A DNA stretch of 64,000 nt from Vibrio aquaticus (GCF_003970385.1 NZ_RXZH01000001.1:682001-746000); one strand, 5' to 3'. Shown: positions 19,176 through 28,631, numbered from the stretch's first letter. Numbers and translations are program-made. The notes: a model not told the origin generated them from the letters alone.

Positions 19176-19196
19176 TCCATGAAACTGTTTCATGGA
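19176..19196. promoter_or_regulatory. Perfect palindrome, second operator type
   Basis: Arms TCCATGAAAC and GTTTCATGGA flank a single T, a perfect 21-bp palindrome. Its half-site TTTCATGGA recurs next to the operators at 19058-19066 and 20878-20886. It may be the site of the second LacI protein, or an upstream looping partner of the operator at 19049, about 130 bp away. Confidence 0.55.
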
Positions 19197-19267
19197 GTGA
19201 TTGATAGATGACCAACGCGAGCTATTTACTGAGCCGATAGAGGAAGCGAATTGATAGGTTTCTGAAA

Positions 19268-19294
19268 CAAAAAAGAGCCGCATAAATGCGGCTC
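19268..19294 (-). terminator. Terminator after the porin gene
   Basis: GAGCCGCA and TGCGGCTC form an 8-bp stem with a four-base loop, followed on the minus strand by a T7 run. It lies 85 bp past the porin stop and isolates the porin transcript from the operon downstream. Confidence 0.85.
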
Positions 19295-19378
19295 AAATGA
19301 TTGAAGTTAATCATAGACTGCTAACGAGGTTGCTGCCGTCTCGCTAACAGAAAAGTGGACAGTATTTAAAAGGATGGA

Positions 19379-20671
19379 TTACCACCAAGCTTCGAACATT
19401 GCACCCACAGAGACCGTATCGGCAGTTACCGTTGTTGTGCTTGGGCCTTTCGTTTCCACATCACCCACTGTGGTGTAGAAACGTAGCATTGGACGGCTCC
19501 AAGGTAGACCACCTAAGGATACGTTTTGCGATAACGTTACTTTCCAGCCGTTCTTTTCACTGCCGTCGTCAAAGTCTTCCATCGCATAACCCGCTTCTAG
19601 CCAAGTAGAATGCACATCATCCCATTGGTATTGCGGACGAACGATACCGGCATACTCGTTCTTCTCATCGGTATCTGTGCCAGAGAAGTTTTTGTAAGAT
19701 ACCAAGTAATCGATGATGAATTGTTCTAACGCTGTGTAACCACCTTCTAAGCTGACGTAAGTGACTTTATAGTCATCCCCTTTCAGCTCAAATACGGAAT
19801 TATCCGCACCGTCGGCGAATTTCATGACCAACTTGTTTGAAGCGCCTAGCCCCATTACTGCACCCACTTGCCATGCTGTTTCATCACTGACGTTTGGATC
19901 GGTGCCCGAGTTCGCTTCATCAGAGGCAAAGCCGTAGTTGGCGTACAGGTCAAGATTACCAAGACCCAAATCAATACCGTGCAATTTAGAGGTAATCGCG
20001 TAACGGCCAGAATCGTTACCCAATGCGCCATCTTCGCTATCCACGGCGCCCACAAAGCCCATATCCAGTTTTACGCCACCTAGGTTTAGGTTGTTGAAAC
20101 CACCACCTTGACCATCATGTGACATCCAGAAGTAATCGTTCAAACCTTGTTGCGGACGTTGATGGAAGTCTCGGCCTGCCCACATATAGAGTTCAGGTTG
20201 GCTTTCAAAAATATTGGTCACACCGGCATACATTTTTTTTAGGTTCACGCCACCCGATGATCCCCACTGATCGTTACTCCAGTCATCGACCATAAACACT
20301 AGGTCCCATTTAGCGCCATTATCTGCTTGGAATATCTTCGCTAACTGTACTTCACCGCCGTTAGCTTCGTTACCCAAACGGCCCAGTGAACGGCCAGAGC
20401 TGCCCACCTCTACGTAACGGTTATCGCCAGATGAGTAATGCGCACCATAACGTGCGTAACCAGAGAAGATAATACCTGAAGGTACTTCTGTTTCTGTGGT
20501 TAACACTGCGGGTTGTTGGTCATCGGTATAGTCGATCTCAACCAGTTTGGACTCCAGTTCTTGGATACGCTGCTCTAACTCAGCGATATCGGTGTTGTCG
20601 GCAAGGACAGAAGCGGCTGCAAGCGAAGAGGCCACTGCTAAAGTGATAGGCAATAGTTTAAATTTAGCCAT
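19379..20671 (-). CDS. LamB/ScrY-type carbohydrate outer-membrane porin
   Basis: Probably lets the beta-glucoside cross the outer membrane. The 430-residue precursor has a signal peptide ending ASVLA, then a short coiled coil (IAELEQRIQELESKLVEI) like the N-terminal extension of sucrose porin ScrY. A maltoporin-like barrel follows (SGYARYGAHYSSGDN, WAGRDFHQRPQQGLNDYFWM), ending in aromatic FEAWW. The gene is monocistronic, with a terminator behind it and a LacI-type operator about 190 bp ahead. The operator links it to the adjacent importer. Substrate assignment is from context only. Confidence 0.9.
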   Translation of the reverse strand: MAKFKLLPITLAVASSLAAASVLADNTDIAELEQRIQELESKLVEIDYTDDQQPAVLTTETEVPSGIIFSGYARYGAHYSSGDNRYVEVGSSGRSLGRLGNEANGGEVQLAKIFQADNGAKWDLVFMVDDWSNDQWGSSGGVNLKKMYAGVTNIFESQPELYMWAGRDFHQRPQQGLNDYFWMSHDGQGGGFNNLNLGGVKLDMGFVGAVDSEDGALGNDSGRYAITSKLHGIDLGLGNLDLYANYGFASDEANSGTDPNVSDETAWQVGAVMGLGASNKLVMKFADGADNSVFELKGDDYKVTYVSLEGGYTALEQFIIDYLVSYKNFSGTDTDEKNEYAGIVRPQYQWDDVHSTWLEAGYAMEDFDDGSEKNGWKVTLSQNVSLGGLPWSRPMLRFYTTVGDVETKGPSTTTVTADTVSVGAMFEAWW

Positions 20672-20863
20672 GATATTTCCCTATTTATCGGATGTTTTTG
20701 TTCTGTAGGGAATCTTAAAAAATGAAACGACTGAAAAGACTTCATTGCCTCACAACCCAGGAGAGATGAAACCGTCATGAAACAACAAAGAGTATGTTTG
20801 CACAGCTACTCATTACTGAAAATAAAAGAAAAATCGAGCTTGGGATGCAACCCCGCGATGGAT

Positions 20864-20886
20864 TGAAATCGCTTTCATTTCATGGA
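20864..20886. promoter_or_regulatory. LacI-type operator upstream of the porin gene
   Basis: TGAAATCGCTTTCA (20864-20877) matches the LacI-family pattern TGWNANCGNTNWCA at every defined position and shares CGCTTTCA with the operator at 19049. A TTTCATGGA half-site follows at 20878-20886. This ties the porin to the beta-glucoside regulon. Confidence 0.65.
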
Positions 20887-20962
20887 ATTTCTAAATAGAG
20901 ATCACGGCACCTAGCCGGAAGTTTAGAGATAACTCTCTGCCATTTTTGAAAGTTTTCATCGT

Positions 20963-20978
20963 TGTGAAAGATTTCAAA
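20963..20978. promoter_or_regulatory. Possible CRP site upstream of the porin
   Basis: TGTGAAAGATTTCAAA matches eight of ten defined CRP positions. It is about 290 bp from the porin start, so the effect would depend on an upstream transcription start. Confidence 0.35.
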
Positions 20979-21206
20979 AACAGTAAATTGCTTACACGAC
21001 CAATCACCTATTTAAATGAGTTTCGAGCTGACTAAAACGCCCAGTGATTATTACCATTGTGCAATAGTCATTTAATAAAAAGGCTCTATATCAACTCGCC
21101 CTGTTTCTCTACTATACCGCCATCGAAACGGCCCTGCTTAATGACCATCACTCTTGTGAATTGCGTAGTTACAGCATGACCTGACACCCCGCAGGAGAAG
21201 CAACGA

Positions 21207-21680
21207 ATGAACATTGTAAAAGTTGATACTAATAACCTTCATGTTTACGCAAATCTTTACCAGGGCTATGCCGCTGAGTTTTCAAAAATCATTGACGACA
21301 AGCCAAACCAAGATGGCCTGTTCGAGATCTATCCGAAGTTAGAAGGCAATGTCACTGGGTACCTTCTGTATTTGGAAGGGGTTCCAGCCGCTCTAACAGC
21401 CATCGAAGAGAAATCAGACAATGAGTATGAGATTTGTGATTTCTACGTGCTGCCTTGCTTTCGCAAGAACAAAGTCGGTAAGAAATTTATATCGCAGTTG
21501 TTTGAGCATTTACGTGGCTCATGGGAAATAAAACAAGTGGCTGGTGCTGACCATGCCATTCATTTTTGGCGAGATGTGGTAAGCGATTACACCGCTAATC
21601 AATTTGTCGAAGATATTTATCAAGACCATAAGTGGGGCACGGTGACAAGACAGCGTTTTGGCCACGATACCGATATGTAA
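21207..21680 (+). CDS. GNAT family N-acetyltransferase, function unknown
   Basis: A 157-residue protein with the GNAT acetyl-CoA fold. Strand 4 and the pyrophosphate loop are seen as ICDFYVLPCFRKNKVGKKFI, matching the R/Q-x-x-G-x-G/A motif in the degenerate form RKNKVGK. A good AGGAGAAG ribosome binding site precedes the ATG. The neighbouring genes give no hint of the acceptor; it may act on a small molecule or protein amino group. It stands alone between the porin control region and a short-chain dehydrogenase. Confidence 0.75.
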   Translation: MNIVKVDTNNLHVYANLYQGYAAEFSKIIDDKPNQDGLFEIYPKLEGNVTGYLLYLEGVPAALTAIEEKSDNEYEICDFYVLPCFRKNKVGKKFISQLFEHLRGSWEIKQVAGADHAIHFWRDVVSDYTANQFVEDIYQDHKWGTVTRQRFGHDTDM

Positions 21681-21853
21681 AATTAAGCATAGGCATTACT
21701 CCCAAGCCAGAACTTCGATTGTTGCATAACAGCAACACTAATTTGATTAAATTGCTATATATCAACTAATACGATTTTCTTAATATACACCCATCGCAAC
21801 GAACTACGCTAAATAAGCCCGTTGCTTCTTAATTCAAGATTTGGAGAGTCAAA

Positions 21854-22573
21854 ATGAAAAAGTTAGTTGTTATTACAGGTGCAAGTTCTGGTATTGGTGA
21901 AGCTATCGCTCGTCGTATGAGTGCTGCAGGCCACCCACTGCTTCTTCTTGCTCGTCGTGTTGAGCGTCTTGAAGCGCTAGACCTACCGAACACAATGTGT
22001 GAAAAGGTCGACGTAACAGACAAAGCGTCTTTTGAAGCAGCAATTGCGAAGGCTGAAGCGGTATACGGTGAAACAGATTGTATCGTTAACAACGCGGGCA
22101 TGATGTTACTAAGCGAACTCGCTGATCAAGATGCATCTGAGTGGAAAACGATGTTTGATGTCAACGTGATTGGCCTAATGAACGGCATGCAAGCAGTGCT
22201 AGCACCAATGAAAGCACGTCAATCTGGCACTATCATCAACGTAAGCTCAGTTGCAGGTCGTAAAACATTCCCGAACCACGCGGCTTACTGTGGTACTAAA
22301 TTTGCTGTTCATGCTATCTCTGAGAACGTTCGTGAAGAAGTGGCAGAATCAAACGTTCGTGTAACGACTATTGCACCAGGTGCCGTTGAAACTGAGCTTC
22401 TATCTCACACAACTTCTGATGAAATCAAAGCGGGTTACGAAGATTGGAAAGAGAGCATGGAAGGCGTACTTGTTGCAGATGACATCGCTCGTACTGTTGA
22501 ATTTGCTTACCAACAACCTCAAGGTGTGTGCATTCGTGAGATTGTTGTTGCTGCTACTCGCCAACAGCCATAA
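21854..22573 (+). CDS. Short-chain dehydrogenase/reductase (YdfG-like)
   Basis: A 239-residue NAD(P)-dependent oxidoreductase. The cofactor motif is TGASSGIG near residue 8, NNAG lies near 81, and the catalytic set is S in NVSSVAG with YCGTK (Y and K). ARRVERL after strand 2 suggests NADP preference. It resembles 3-hydroxy-acid and serine dehydrogenases of the YdfG group, but the substrate is not certain. Codon use appears strongly biased to common codons, hinting at good expression. It has its own terminator. Confidence 0.88.
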   Translation: MKKLVVITGASSGIGEAIARRMSAAGHPLLLLARRVERLEALDLPNTMCEKVDVTDKASFEAAIAKAEAVYGETDCIVNNAGMMLLSELADQDASEWKTMFDVNVIGLMNGMQAVLAPMKARQSGTIINVSSVAGRKTFPNHAAYCGTKFAVHAISENVREEVAESNVRVTTIAPGAVETELLSHTTSDEIKAGYEDWKESMEGVLVADDIARTVEFAYQQPQGVCIREIVVAATRQQP

Positions 22574-22600
22574 TCACCGACCTAATTAAACTTATCCATT

Positions 22601-22622
22601 AGCCCTGCACTGCGGGGCTTTT
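22601..22622 (+). terminator. Terminator after the first SDR gene
   Basis: AGCCCTGC and GCGGGGCT (one G-U) enclose ACT and are followed by TTTTGTT, about 28 bp past the stop codon. Confidence 0.75.
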
Positions 22623-22648
22623 GTTACCCTTCATATGGATATTTAGCT

Positions 22649-23362
22649 ATGACCTATCAAGATAAAGTCGTTATTGTTACCGGAGCCAGCAACGGAATCG
22701 GAGCAAGCGTTGCAAAAGCCTACCATGAACAGGGGGCACGAGTTGTTTCTTTGGATATTCAACCTAGCCACAATGACTGGCAGCACATCACCGTAGACTT
22801 GAGTGATGAGCAACAGGTCATCAACGCTTTTCAAGCCGTCACGCAGCAGTATGGTGCAATCCATATCTTGATCAACAATGGCGCGATCACCACAAGTAGT
22901 CGCTCTATTTTAGAGGTTTCAACTTCAGAGTTTGCCAAAGTCATTGATGTTAACTTAAATGGCGCCTTCACTTGCTCACGAGAATTTGTGCGTGCAAACC
23001 AAGGCGAGTCTTTTGGGCGAATTATTAATATCTCTTCGACACGCTGGCAACAAAATGAGTTCGGTTGGGATGCTTATGGCGCATCAAAAGGTGGTTTGGT
23101 CTCTTTAACTCACTCTCTGGTCAATTCCCTCAGCCATACACCGATTACCATCAACACAATAAGTCCAGGTTGGATTGAAACGTCGGATTATGACGCTCTG
23201 CGAAAAGAAGACCATGCTCAGCACCCATCAGGACGTGTTGGCAAACCACAAGACATCGTTAATGCCTGCCTATTTTTGACGCACTCTGACAATGATTTTA
23301 TCAATGGCGCGAATATCTCTATTGATGGTGGAATGACAAAGAGAATGATCTATCAAGATTGA
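22649..23362 (+). CDS. Short-chain dehydrogenase/reductase (FabG-like)
   Basis: A 237-residue oxidoreductase with cofactor motif TGASNGIG, NNGA near residue 77, the serine of NISSTRW and catalytic YGASKGG. The ending FINGANISIDGGMTKRM is typical of the FabG/glucose-dehydrogenase group. The acidic residue after strand 2 (SLDIQPS) favours NAD over NADP. It follows another SDR but is separated from it by a terminator and differs in codon use, so the two are probably independent. Substrate unknown; sugar or polyol oxidation is common in this group. Confidence 0.85.
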   Translation: MTYQDKVVIVTGASNGIGASVAKAYHEQGARVVSLDIQPSHNDWQHITVDLSDEQQVINAFQAVTQQYGAIHILINNGAITTSSRSILEVSTSEFAKVIDVNLNGAFTCSREFVRANQGESFGRIINISSTRWQQNEFGWDAYGASKGGLVSLTHSLVNSLSHTPITINTISPGWIETSDYDALRKEDHAQHPSGRVGKPQDIVNACLFLTHSDNDFINGANISIDGGMTKRMIYQD

Positions 23363-23433
23363 TTGGATTACTGTTCATTTAAGAAAGCGGCTCACTTTAA
23401 AGCAGCACTTTCTACAACAGCACTCTCTAAAAC

Positions 23434-23466
23434 AAAAAGGACTGCCATTTTGAGCAGTCCTTTGTG
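23434..23466. terminator. Bidirectional terminator between SDR and receptor genes
   Basis: AAAGGACTGC and GCAGTCCTTT pair perfectly around CATTTTGA, with A-rich and T-rich flanks. It lies between convergent genes. Confidence 0.8.
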
Positions 23467-23482
23467 AATAATAAGCGCTTAA

Positions 23483-25402
23483 CTAAAATTTAAACTTCGC
23501 GACTAACTGACTCAGAGAGTCGGCGTTTTCTTTTAGGCTGATACAGCGCTGAGAAGTCTGAGTCACCATATCGGTGTTACTGCGAGCGACATCGGCAATG
23601 CTTTCAATGTGTGGGGCAATTTCATTGATCACCTGAGATTGCTCTCCGGTCGCGGTGGCGGTTTGTGCGCTGAGCTGATGGATATCTTCCACAATGCGAT
23701 TAATCGAAGCTAAGTGCTGTTCTGATGATTGCGCGGCGGTTAAGCAACTTTGGCCTATCTTATGGCTTTGTCCGACTTCGTTCACCACGGTATTGCTCAA
23801 ACTCTGTAGGTTTTCGATGATGGTGCGAATCTCACTGGCTGAATCGCTGGTGCGAGACGCCAAGGTTCGAACTTCATCCGCTACCACAGCAAAACCTCGG
23901 CCTTGATCGCCTGCTCTTGCCGCTTCTATCGCTGCGTTGAGCGCCAATAAATTAGTTTGCTCTGACACCCCACTGATCACGTCCAGTACCGTATCAATCG
24001 CCTTAATATCATCCGACAGTTGCTCGATACTTTGATTACTTTGATCAAGCTGCTGATTCATCGCTTCGGTATGGCTGAAAGTATCGCTGACTGAATCGAG
24101 CCCTTTTTTCACTTCCAAGGTCGTCTGCTGCACATTATCTGACGTGTTGTTGGCGTTGTTGGCAATCTCTTCCGAGCTCGCACTCATCTCATGGATGGCC
24201 GTCGCTACTTGATGAATGTTTTGCTCTTGACCTCGAATCTGTTGCTTCATCTCTTCGGCTTGTTGATCAATATACTCAATGTTACCCACCAGCTGTTGCC
24301 TTGAAGCCTCAATCTCTTGAAGTACACTACCCATATAGCTAACAAACTGGTTGTAACCTTTGGCAATGCTGCCGACTTCATCTTTCCTGCTTTCATCAAG
24401 TCGCTGGGTTAAATCACCGCCTCCGCCACCGATTTCAAGCAACAAATCCGCCGTGGTCGAAAGAGGTTTGAGTAAAGTATTAGTCATGTAGGCACTCGCC
24501 GCTATGAACAGCACCGCCACCGACACACCAACCCAAGCCATGGTCTCAATAAAGTGATTAATTTCACTGAGCACTTCCGTGGTTTCTTGCACAGACACTA
24601 AAATCCAGCCCAATTGCGATAGCGACATCAAACCCACTACCATTGGGCCTTGTTTGAACTCAGCTTCATAGATATCAGAGGCGTCACCGGATAATCCGTT
24701 TAATTGAGTTGCAATAGACCCCATCCCCACCGCGCTTAAAGACTTGCCCACTAACGCGGTGTCTGAATGGACTTTGACCACACCTTGGCGATCCACAAGC
24801 ATCAGCTCACCCGATTCGCCTAACGAAAAGTCAGACACCGTTTGCCCCAAACTTTCGAGAGACAAACCAATACCCGTCACCCCAATTCTTTGTCCATTTT
24901 TCATCACCACTTGGTTTACAAACACGGTGGCAATCCCCGTCGCTTCATCGACATCGACCGAGAGCTCGACAGACTTATTACTCCTAAGAAAACCATAAAA
25001 CCAAGCATCGTCTGATGAGCTCTTTGACATGGTTTTTAGCACGCCGTTAGGCACATAATAGGTATCATTGATGGTTGTGACATAAAAGGCGGTTAATGCG
25101 TTGAACTCCCGTTTAATGGTACTGAGTTGGTCAATCACTTGTTGGCTGTCTTGCTCTGTGAACTCTTTTAGCAATGCCATTTGCGACATCACTTCAGACA
25201 CCACCAATGGCTTTTCCAACTCCAGTTTGATTAGGTTACTTATCTCACCCAATGCGGCGGGCATTTGTTGTGAGTAGGTTTTGTCCAGAATGATTTTTTG
25301 CCCTTGACTGACCGTAATACTGATCAAGACGGCAATCACTAAAATCACGGCACTTACCGTTGCCAACATCGTTTTATGTCGAATACTTAACGCAGTTCGC
25401 AT
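23483..25402 (-). CDS. Methyl-accepting chemotaxis protein with Cache sensor
   Basis: A 639-residue receptor: membrane helix ([20 protein letters not shown]), a large periplasmic double-Cache sensor of about 250 residues ([40 protein letters not shown]), second helix, HAMP and the signalling hairpin [20 protein letters not shown]. The frame is open to 25426, but that ATG lies in the U-tract of the terminator of the preceding transcript. The ATG at 25402 has AAAGGAG 11 nt upstream, so I choose it. The Cache domain suggests amino-acid or small-carboxylate sensing; adjacency to puuD makes a purine-related ligand conceivable but unproven. Confidence 0.93.
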   Translation of the reverse strand: MRTALSIRHKTMLATVSAVILVIAVLISITVSQGQKIILDKTYSQQMPAALGEISNLIKLELEKPLVVSEVMSQMALLKEFTEQDSQQVIDQLSTIKREFNALTAFYVTTINDTYYVPNGVLKTMSKSSSDDAWFYGFLRSNKSVELSVDVDEATGIATVFVNQVVMKNGQRIGVTGIGLSLESLGQTVSDFSLGESGELMLVDRQGVVKVHSDTALVGKSLSAVGMGSIATQLNGLSGDASDIYEAEFKQGPMVVGLMSLSQLGWILVSVQETTEVLSEINHFIETMAWVGVSVAVLFIAASAYMTNTLLKPLSTTADLLLEIGGGGGDLTQRLDESRKDEVGSIAKGYNQFVSYMGSVLQEIEASRQQLVGNIEYIDQQAEEMKQQIRGQEQNIHQVATAIHEMSASSEEIANNANNTSDNVQQTTLEVKKGLDSVSDTFSHTEAMNQQLDQSNQSIEQLSDDIKAIDTVLDVISGVSEQTNLLALNAAIEAARAGDQGRGFAVVADEVRTLASRTSDSASEIRTIIENLQSLSNTVVNEVGQSHKIGQSCLTAAQSSEQHLASINRIVEDIHQLSAQTATATGEQSQVINEIAPHIESIADVARSNTDMVTQTSQRCISLKENADSLSQLVAKFKF

Positions 25403-25426
25403 AGCTTCAAACTCCTTTTGAGGCAT

Positions 25427-25452
25427 AAAAAACCCCGGAACAGGGGCCGGGG
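25427..25452 (-). terminator. Terminator of the puuE-to-puuD operon
   Basis: On the minus strand CCCCGG and CCGGGG form a GC-only stem followed by six T, about 90 bp past the puuD stop and just before the receptor gene. Confidence 0.85.
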
Positions 25453-25543
25453 GATCTCACATGAGATAAATGACGGGAAATACCACATTGCATATATTTC
25501 GCTTACTGGCAATCTACACCAGTAAGTGAAGTTATTTCGGCCT

Positions 25544-26824
25544 TTAGTTAATCATAGCACCTTGTGCAACCCACGCTCCAATAAGCGTACGCTCGTCTTC
25601 GGTCATTTGAGTCATGTTGCCTAACGGCATGTATTTGGTCGTCACAGTCTGCGCAATACGTGGGCTGGCAGCTTGGATTTCCTGAGGCGTATCCAAGATC
25701 ACTCCAGCTGGTGCCGCAGCAAATGCATCATGAGTTGGCGTTGCTGAATGGCACACTGAGCAGCGCTCCTGAATCACCTGATTAATGATTGCAAAGTTCA
25801 CTCCACCGTCAGCTGGTTGCTCAGAGGAATTCGCCGCTTGAACGTTGTCCGTAGAAACCGCCTCTGTCGATTTCGCAGTAGACGTTTCAACCGCGACTGG
25901 CGCTTTCGCAACTGGGGCTGCTGGTCTGTTTGCATACGGCGAAGTCACAAAGGCCAACGTAACCATACCCAACGCGGCTACTGGAATCGTCCAAGCAAAT
26001 TTCTGGCTACCATGTCGAGTATTAAAGTAGTGGCGAACCAAGATACTAAAGATCGCAAGGCCAGCAAGAATTGCCCAGTTGTAATTAGAGCCGTAGGTGC
26101 TTGGGAAATGGTTACTGATCATAATGAACAGCACGGGTAGCGTCAGATAGTTGTTGTGACGAGAGCGTAGCAACCCTTTCGCTGGTAGCGCTGGATCAGG
26201 TTCACGACCTTCTTCAATCGCACTGACCAAGTTACGCTGCGCAGGCATGATCACTCGGAATACGTTACCGACCATGATGGTACCAATAATTGCACCAACG
26301 TGAATATATGCACCACGGCCACTGAACACTTGAGAAAGACCGTAGGTTGCGCCCACTAGCAGTACGAATAGCACCGCACCTAATAGCATTGGCGTCTTAC
26401 CTAATGGCGAGTCACACAGTAGATCGTAGATAAACCAGCCTGCTACCAAGGCACCAATACCAATCGCAATCGCTGTGCTCGGTGCCATGCCTGAGCCAGG
26501 CGCAATCAAGTAGATCTCAGCGTTGAGGTAGTAAACCACACCCAGTAGGAGCACACCGGTGATCCACGTAAAGTACGCTTCCCATTTAAACCAATGTAGG
26601 TGTTCTGGCATTTCTGGCGGTGCGAGTTTGTACTTCTCTAGGTGATAAATACCACCACCGTGAATCGCCCAAAGATCGCCCGATAGGCCCGTTTTTGGAT
26701 TGACGCGATTCAAGTTGTTTTCTAGCCAAACAAAGTAAAACGAAGCACCAATCCATGCGATGCCAACTATCATGTGAGCCCAGCGAATCGCTAAGTTCAA
26801 CCACTCCGTGATATGTGGATCCAT
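25544..26824 (-). CDS. puuD: Membrane-bound urate oxidase with C-terminal cytochrome c domain (PuuD)
   Basis: Oxidises urate to 5-hydroxyisourate and passes electrons to the respiratory chain instead of making hydrogen peroxide. The first about 290 residues hold roughly eight or nine membrane helices (WAHMIVGIAWIGASFYFVWL near the start is characteristic). After an Ala/Pro/Ser/Thr-rich linker (about 295-335) comes a cytochrome c domain with heme motif CSVCH near residue 354 and a likely axial methionine in MPLGNMTQM. Experimental work on PuuD as a cytochrome-c urate oxidase supports this role. It is the last gene of the minus-strand purine operon, 23 bp after allA. Confidence 0.95.
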   Translation of the reverse strand: MDPHITEWLNLAIRWAHMIVGIAWIGASFYFVWLENNLNRVNPKTGLSGDLWAIHGGGIYHLEKYKLAPPEMPEHLHWFKWEAYFTWITGVLLLGVVYYLNAEIYLIAPGSGMAPSTAIAIGIGALVAGWFIYDLLCDSPLGKTPMLLGAVLFVLLVGATYGLSQVFSGRGAYIHVGAIIGTIMVGNVFRVIMPAQRNLVSAIEEGREPDPALPAKGLLRSRHNNYLTLPVLFIMISNHFPSTYGSNYNWAILAGLAIFSILVRHYFNTRHGSQKFAWTIPVAALGMVTLAFVTSPYANRPAAPVAKAPVAVETSTAKSTEAVSTDNVQAANSSEQPADGGVNFAIINQVIQERCSVCHSATPTHDAFAAAPAGVILDTPQEIQAASPRIAQTVTTKYMPLGNMTQMTEDERTLIGAWVAQGAMIN

Positions 26825-26847
26825 AATAAATTCCTTCTTACAGCACT

Positions 26848-27399
26848 CTACTCTGAGAGCATTACTTCCTGTCTGTTACTCGCCGGAATATCTTCTAAGT
26901 GTAGTGAAACCAAATCGGCTTCAAAGAAGACTTCATCACAGTTATGCCCTTCACCACCTCGATCAACGATCAAAAACTGATCTTGGTCCTTCAGTGCCAG
27001 AACCGGGTGGTGCCACACCCCTTTATGGTAGTTGACACCTTGGCGGCCATTACTCCAAAAAGCACGGCACTGATCCAGTGATGGGTTATCTCCTTTTGGA
27101 GCAACAACAATAAGATACGGTTGACCAAGCAACGGAACAAACGCTTGCGATCCCAAAGGGTGACGCTCTAGCATTGAAATCGTTAACGGGTAGCTAAGCG
27201 GCGTTGCTTGAAAGATGCTGATGATGGCTTCACCACCTTGATCTTGCACATCCGTGTTAGCCAGTTTGTGGTAACGACGAGTCGAACCATTGTTGATCAT
27301 GAAGTAGTCACTGTTTTCCACTTCAATCACATCACCAAACTCGGCAAAGGCTTGTTTGGTTAACGGTTCGATTTCTAAACGGAGAATTCCATTGCTCAT
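26848..27399 (-). CDS. allA: Ureidoglycolate lyase
   Basis: Splits ureidoglycolate into glyoxylate and urea, the last step of this pathway. The 183-residue protein has the cupin-type fold of AllA, with conserved AFAEFGDVIE, SMLERHPLGSQAFVPL and GVWHHPVLAL. The first ATG of the frame (27405) directly abuts GAGGGA, leaving no spacer; the ATG at 27399 has a 6-nt spacer and starts MSNGILRL, so it is chosen. It lies 14 bp after alc and 23 bp before puuD. Confidence 0.94.
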   Translation of the reverse strand: MSNGILRLEIEPLTKQAFAEFGDVIEVENSDYFMINNGSTRRYHKLANTDVQDQGGEAIISIFQATPLSYPLTISMLERHPLGSQAFVPLLGQPYLIVVAPKGDNPSLDQCRAFWSNGRQGVNYHKGVWHHPVLALKDQDQFLIVDRGGEGHNCDEVFFEADLVSLHLEDIPASNRQEVMLSE

Positions 27400-27413
27400 A
27401 ATCATTCCCTCGC

Positions 27414-28400
27414 TTATTTCGCTTTAGTGCCAAACAAACGCAGACGGCTAATACCACCATCAGGGAAAATATTCAGGCGAACGTGCGTGATTGCACCTAG
27501 GTCATTGACCTCTGAGGTAAACTCGTGAATATCGTGAGCTTTCAGTTTCTGAGCCGGTAGCAGTTCGCGCCAGAACAGGCTTTGCGTTGCGACTTGATCG
27601 TCTGTCCCACCTTTCACATAAGCAGCCTGAATTGAACAGCTGTCTGGGAAGTTACCTTTAAAGTGCGCGGTATCAACGACTACGCGATCAACGTTACCTG
27701 CATTACCAAGCGCAACAATCACCCAGTCATTACCTGGTGTACGGCGACGTGCGGTTTCCCAACCATCACCCATGTTCTCACCACGGCCAGGGCCAAGGAT
27801 GTTTGATTTGTTGCCGTAGTGCTCATCACTACATGCCAGTGCGCGACCACCATTTTCAACAGCGGCTAGGTCAACTTGCTGTTGCGGGTCTACGCGATCC
27901 CAATCCACACTTGGTCGACCGTAAACACGTAGACGTGCCACGCCACCATCTGGGTAGATATTTAGACGTAAGTGAGTGAACACGTCTTCGCTAGCAATTT
28001 CTTCTAGATGATGATGATCACCTTGAAGGCTCATTGATGGCAGGATTTCTTGCCACTCTGTCGCATCCGTTGGGTCACCGTCTGGTGAATAACATGCATC
28101 AATTGACGCTGACGGTGGGAAGTTACCCGTAAAGAAAGAAGTGTCGATATCGACGCCAGCAATCGTGCCTGCTAAGCCAAGGCGAATGACACAGTAATCG
28201 TAACCTTCGCCACGCTTACGGCGACTTTCCCAGCCATCCATCCACTTGCCGTTGTCATCATAAACATCGTCTTTCCACTCTGGCGCTTCACGGCGCAGTA
28301 GACGGCTTTTATCAGCAAAGAAATCGTCAGTAGCGTAGATTGCTTCTGCGCCTAGTTTATCGTCAGCAAGATTAATGTATTGTTCAAAGTCTAAGGACAT
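27414..28400 (-). CDS. alc: Allantoicase
   Basis: Hydrolyses allantoate to ureidoglycolate and urea. The 328-residue protein contains the two expected allantoicase repeats, each with a GWE[ST]xRRR/KR motif and a VD[IT][DA] ... F.GNFPxS.SI.A stretch (about residues 55-105 and 222-275). An AAAGGAA ribosome binding site precedes the ATG. It is separated from uraD by 231 bp holding a palindromic repeat, so it may have separate mRNA ends or processing although the direction is the same. Confidence 0.96.
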   Translation of the reverse strand: MSLDFEQYINLADDKLGAEAIYATDDFFADKSRLLRREAPEWKDDVYDDNGKWMDGWESRRKRGEGYDYCVIRLGLAGTIAGVDIDTSFFTGNFPPSASIDACYSPDGDPTDATEWQEILPSMSLQGDHHHLEEIASEDVFTHLRLNIYPDGGVARLRVYGRPSVDWDRVDPQQQVDLAAVENGGRALACSDEHYGNKSNILGPGRGENMGDGWETARRRTPGNDWVIVALGNAGNVDRVVVDTAHFKGNFPDSCSIQAAYVKGGTDDQVATQSLFWRELLPAQKLKAHDIHEFTSEVNDLGAITHVRLNIFPDGGISRLRLFGTKAK

Positions 28401-28460
28401 TTCCTTTATCCTTCCAATTATTCAAAAATAGGTTAATGAGTAAGCTCTTATCGAGCACCA

Positions 28461-28584
28461 TATCCTTCATATTTGAAGCTGTAGCGTTGTTGCCTGCGTC
28501 AATTCACCCTAATCTCATAGAGCCCCTATGCTCATAGGGATGAATTGACTTGTCGCCTAGCTACAACTCCAACTATTTTGGATA
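28461..28584. repeat. 124-bp imperfect palindromic intergenic repeat
   Basis: The ends TATCCTTCATATTTGAAG and the reverse complement of CTCCAACTATTTTGGATA match over most of about 25 bp, including shared TGTAGC. Inside, GTCAATTCA and TGAATTGAC form an inner stem with CCCTA/TAGGG. Such elements of about 120-130 bp are dispersed in Vibrio genomes as I recall, comparable in size to ERIC elements. This copy sits between uraD and alc inside the purine operon and would fold into a long RNA hairpin. It has no coding frame. Confidence 0.8.
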
Positions 28585-28586
28585 TC

Positions 28587-28603
28587 AACATCTACTAGAT
28601 GTT
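28587..28603. repeat. 17-bp perfect palindrome next to the repeat
   Basis: AACATCTA and TAGATGTT flank one C. It lies 28 bp past the uraD stop and has no T run, so it is not an obvious terminator. It could be an operator, an RNA 3'-end stabiliser, or the scar of the repeat's target. Confidence 0.4.
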
Positions 28604-28631
28604 AAAACGAGATAGTCGACCTCTCCGTGAC

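Larger units (their letters stand above)
20672..21206. other. 535-bp divergent control region between porin and acetyltransferase genes
   Basis: No credible coding frame. It holds a GGGA ribosome binding site for the porin, a half operator (TGAAACCGTCATGA near 20767), the full LacI-type operator at 20864 and a CRP-like site at 20963. Near 21081-21120 there is a stretch that may hold the acetyltransferase promoter (TATATCAACT, then TATACC 16 bp later). The rest shows no structure I can name. Confidence 0.5.

Noticed and set aside
21854..23362. Two SDR genes as a duplicated pair or an operon
   Set aside because: They share only general family motifs and are separated by a terminator.
28461..28584. 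CRISPR-like or IS remnant
   Set aside because: Single palindromic element with no repeat-spacer pattern and no transposase fragment.
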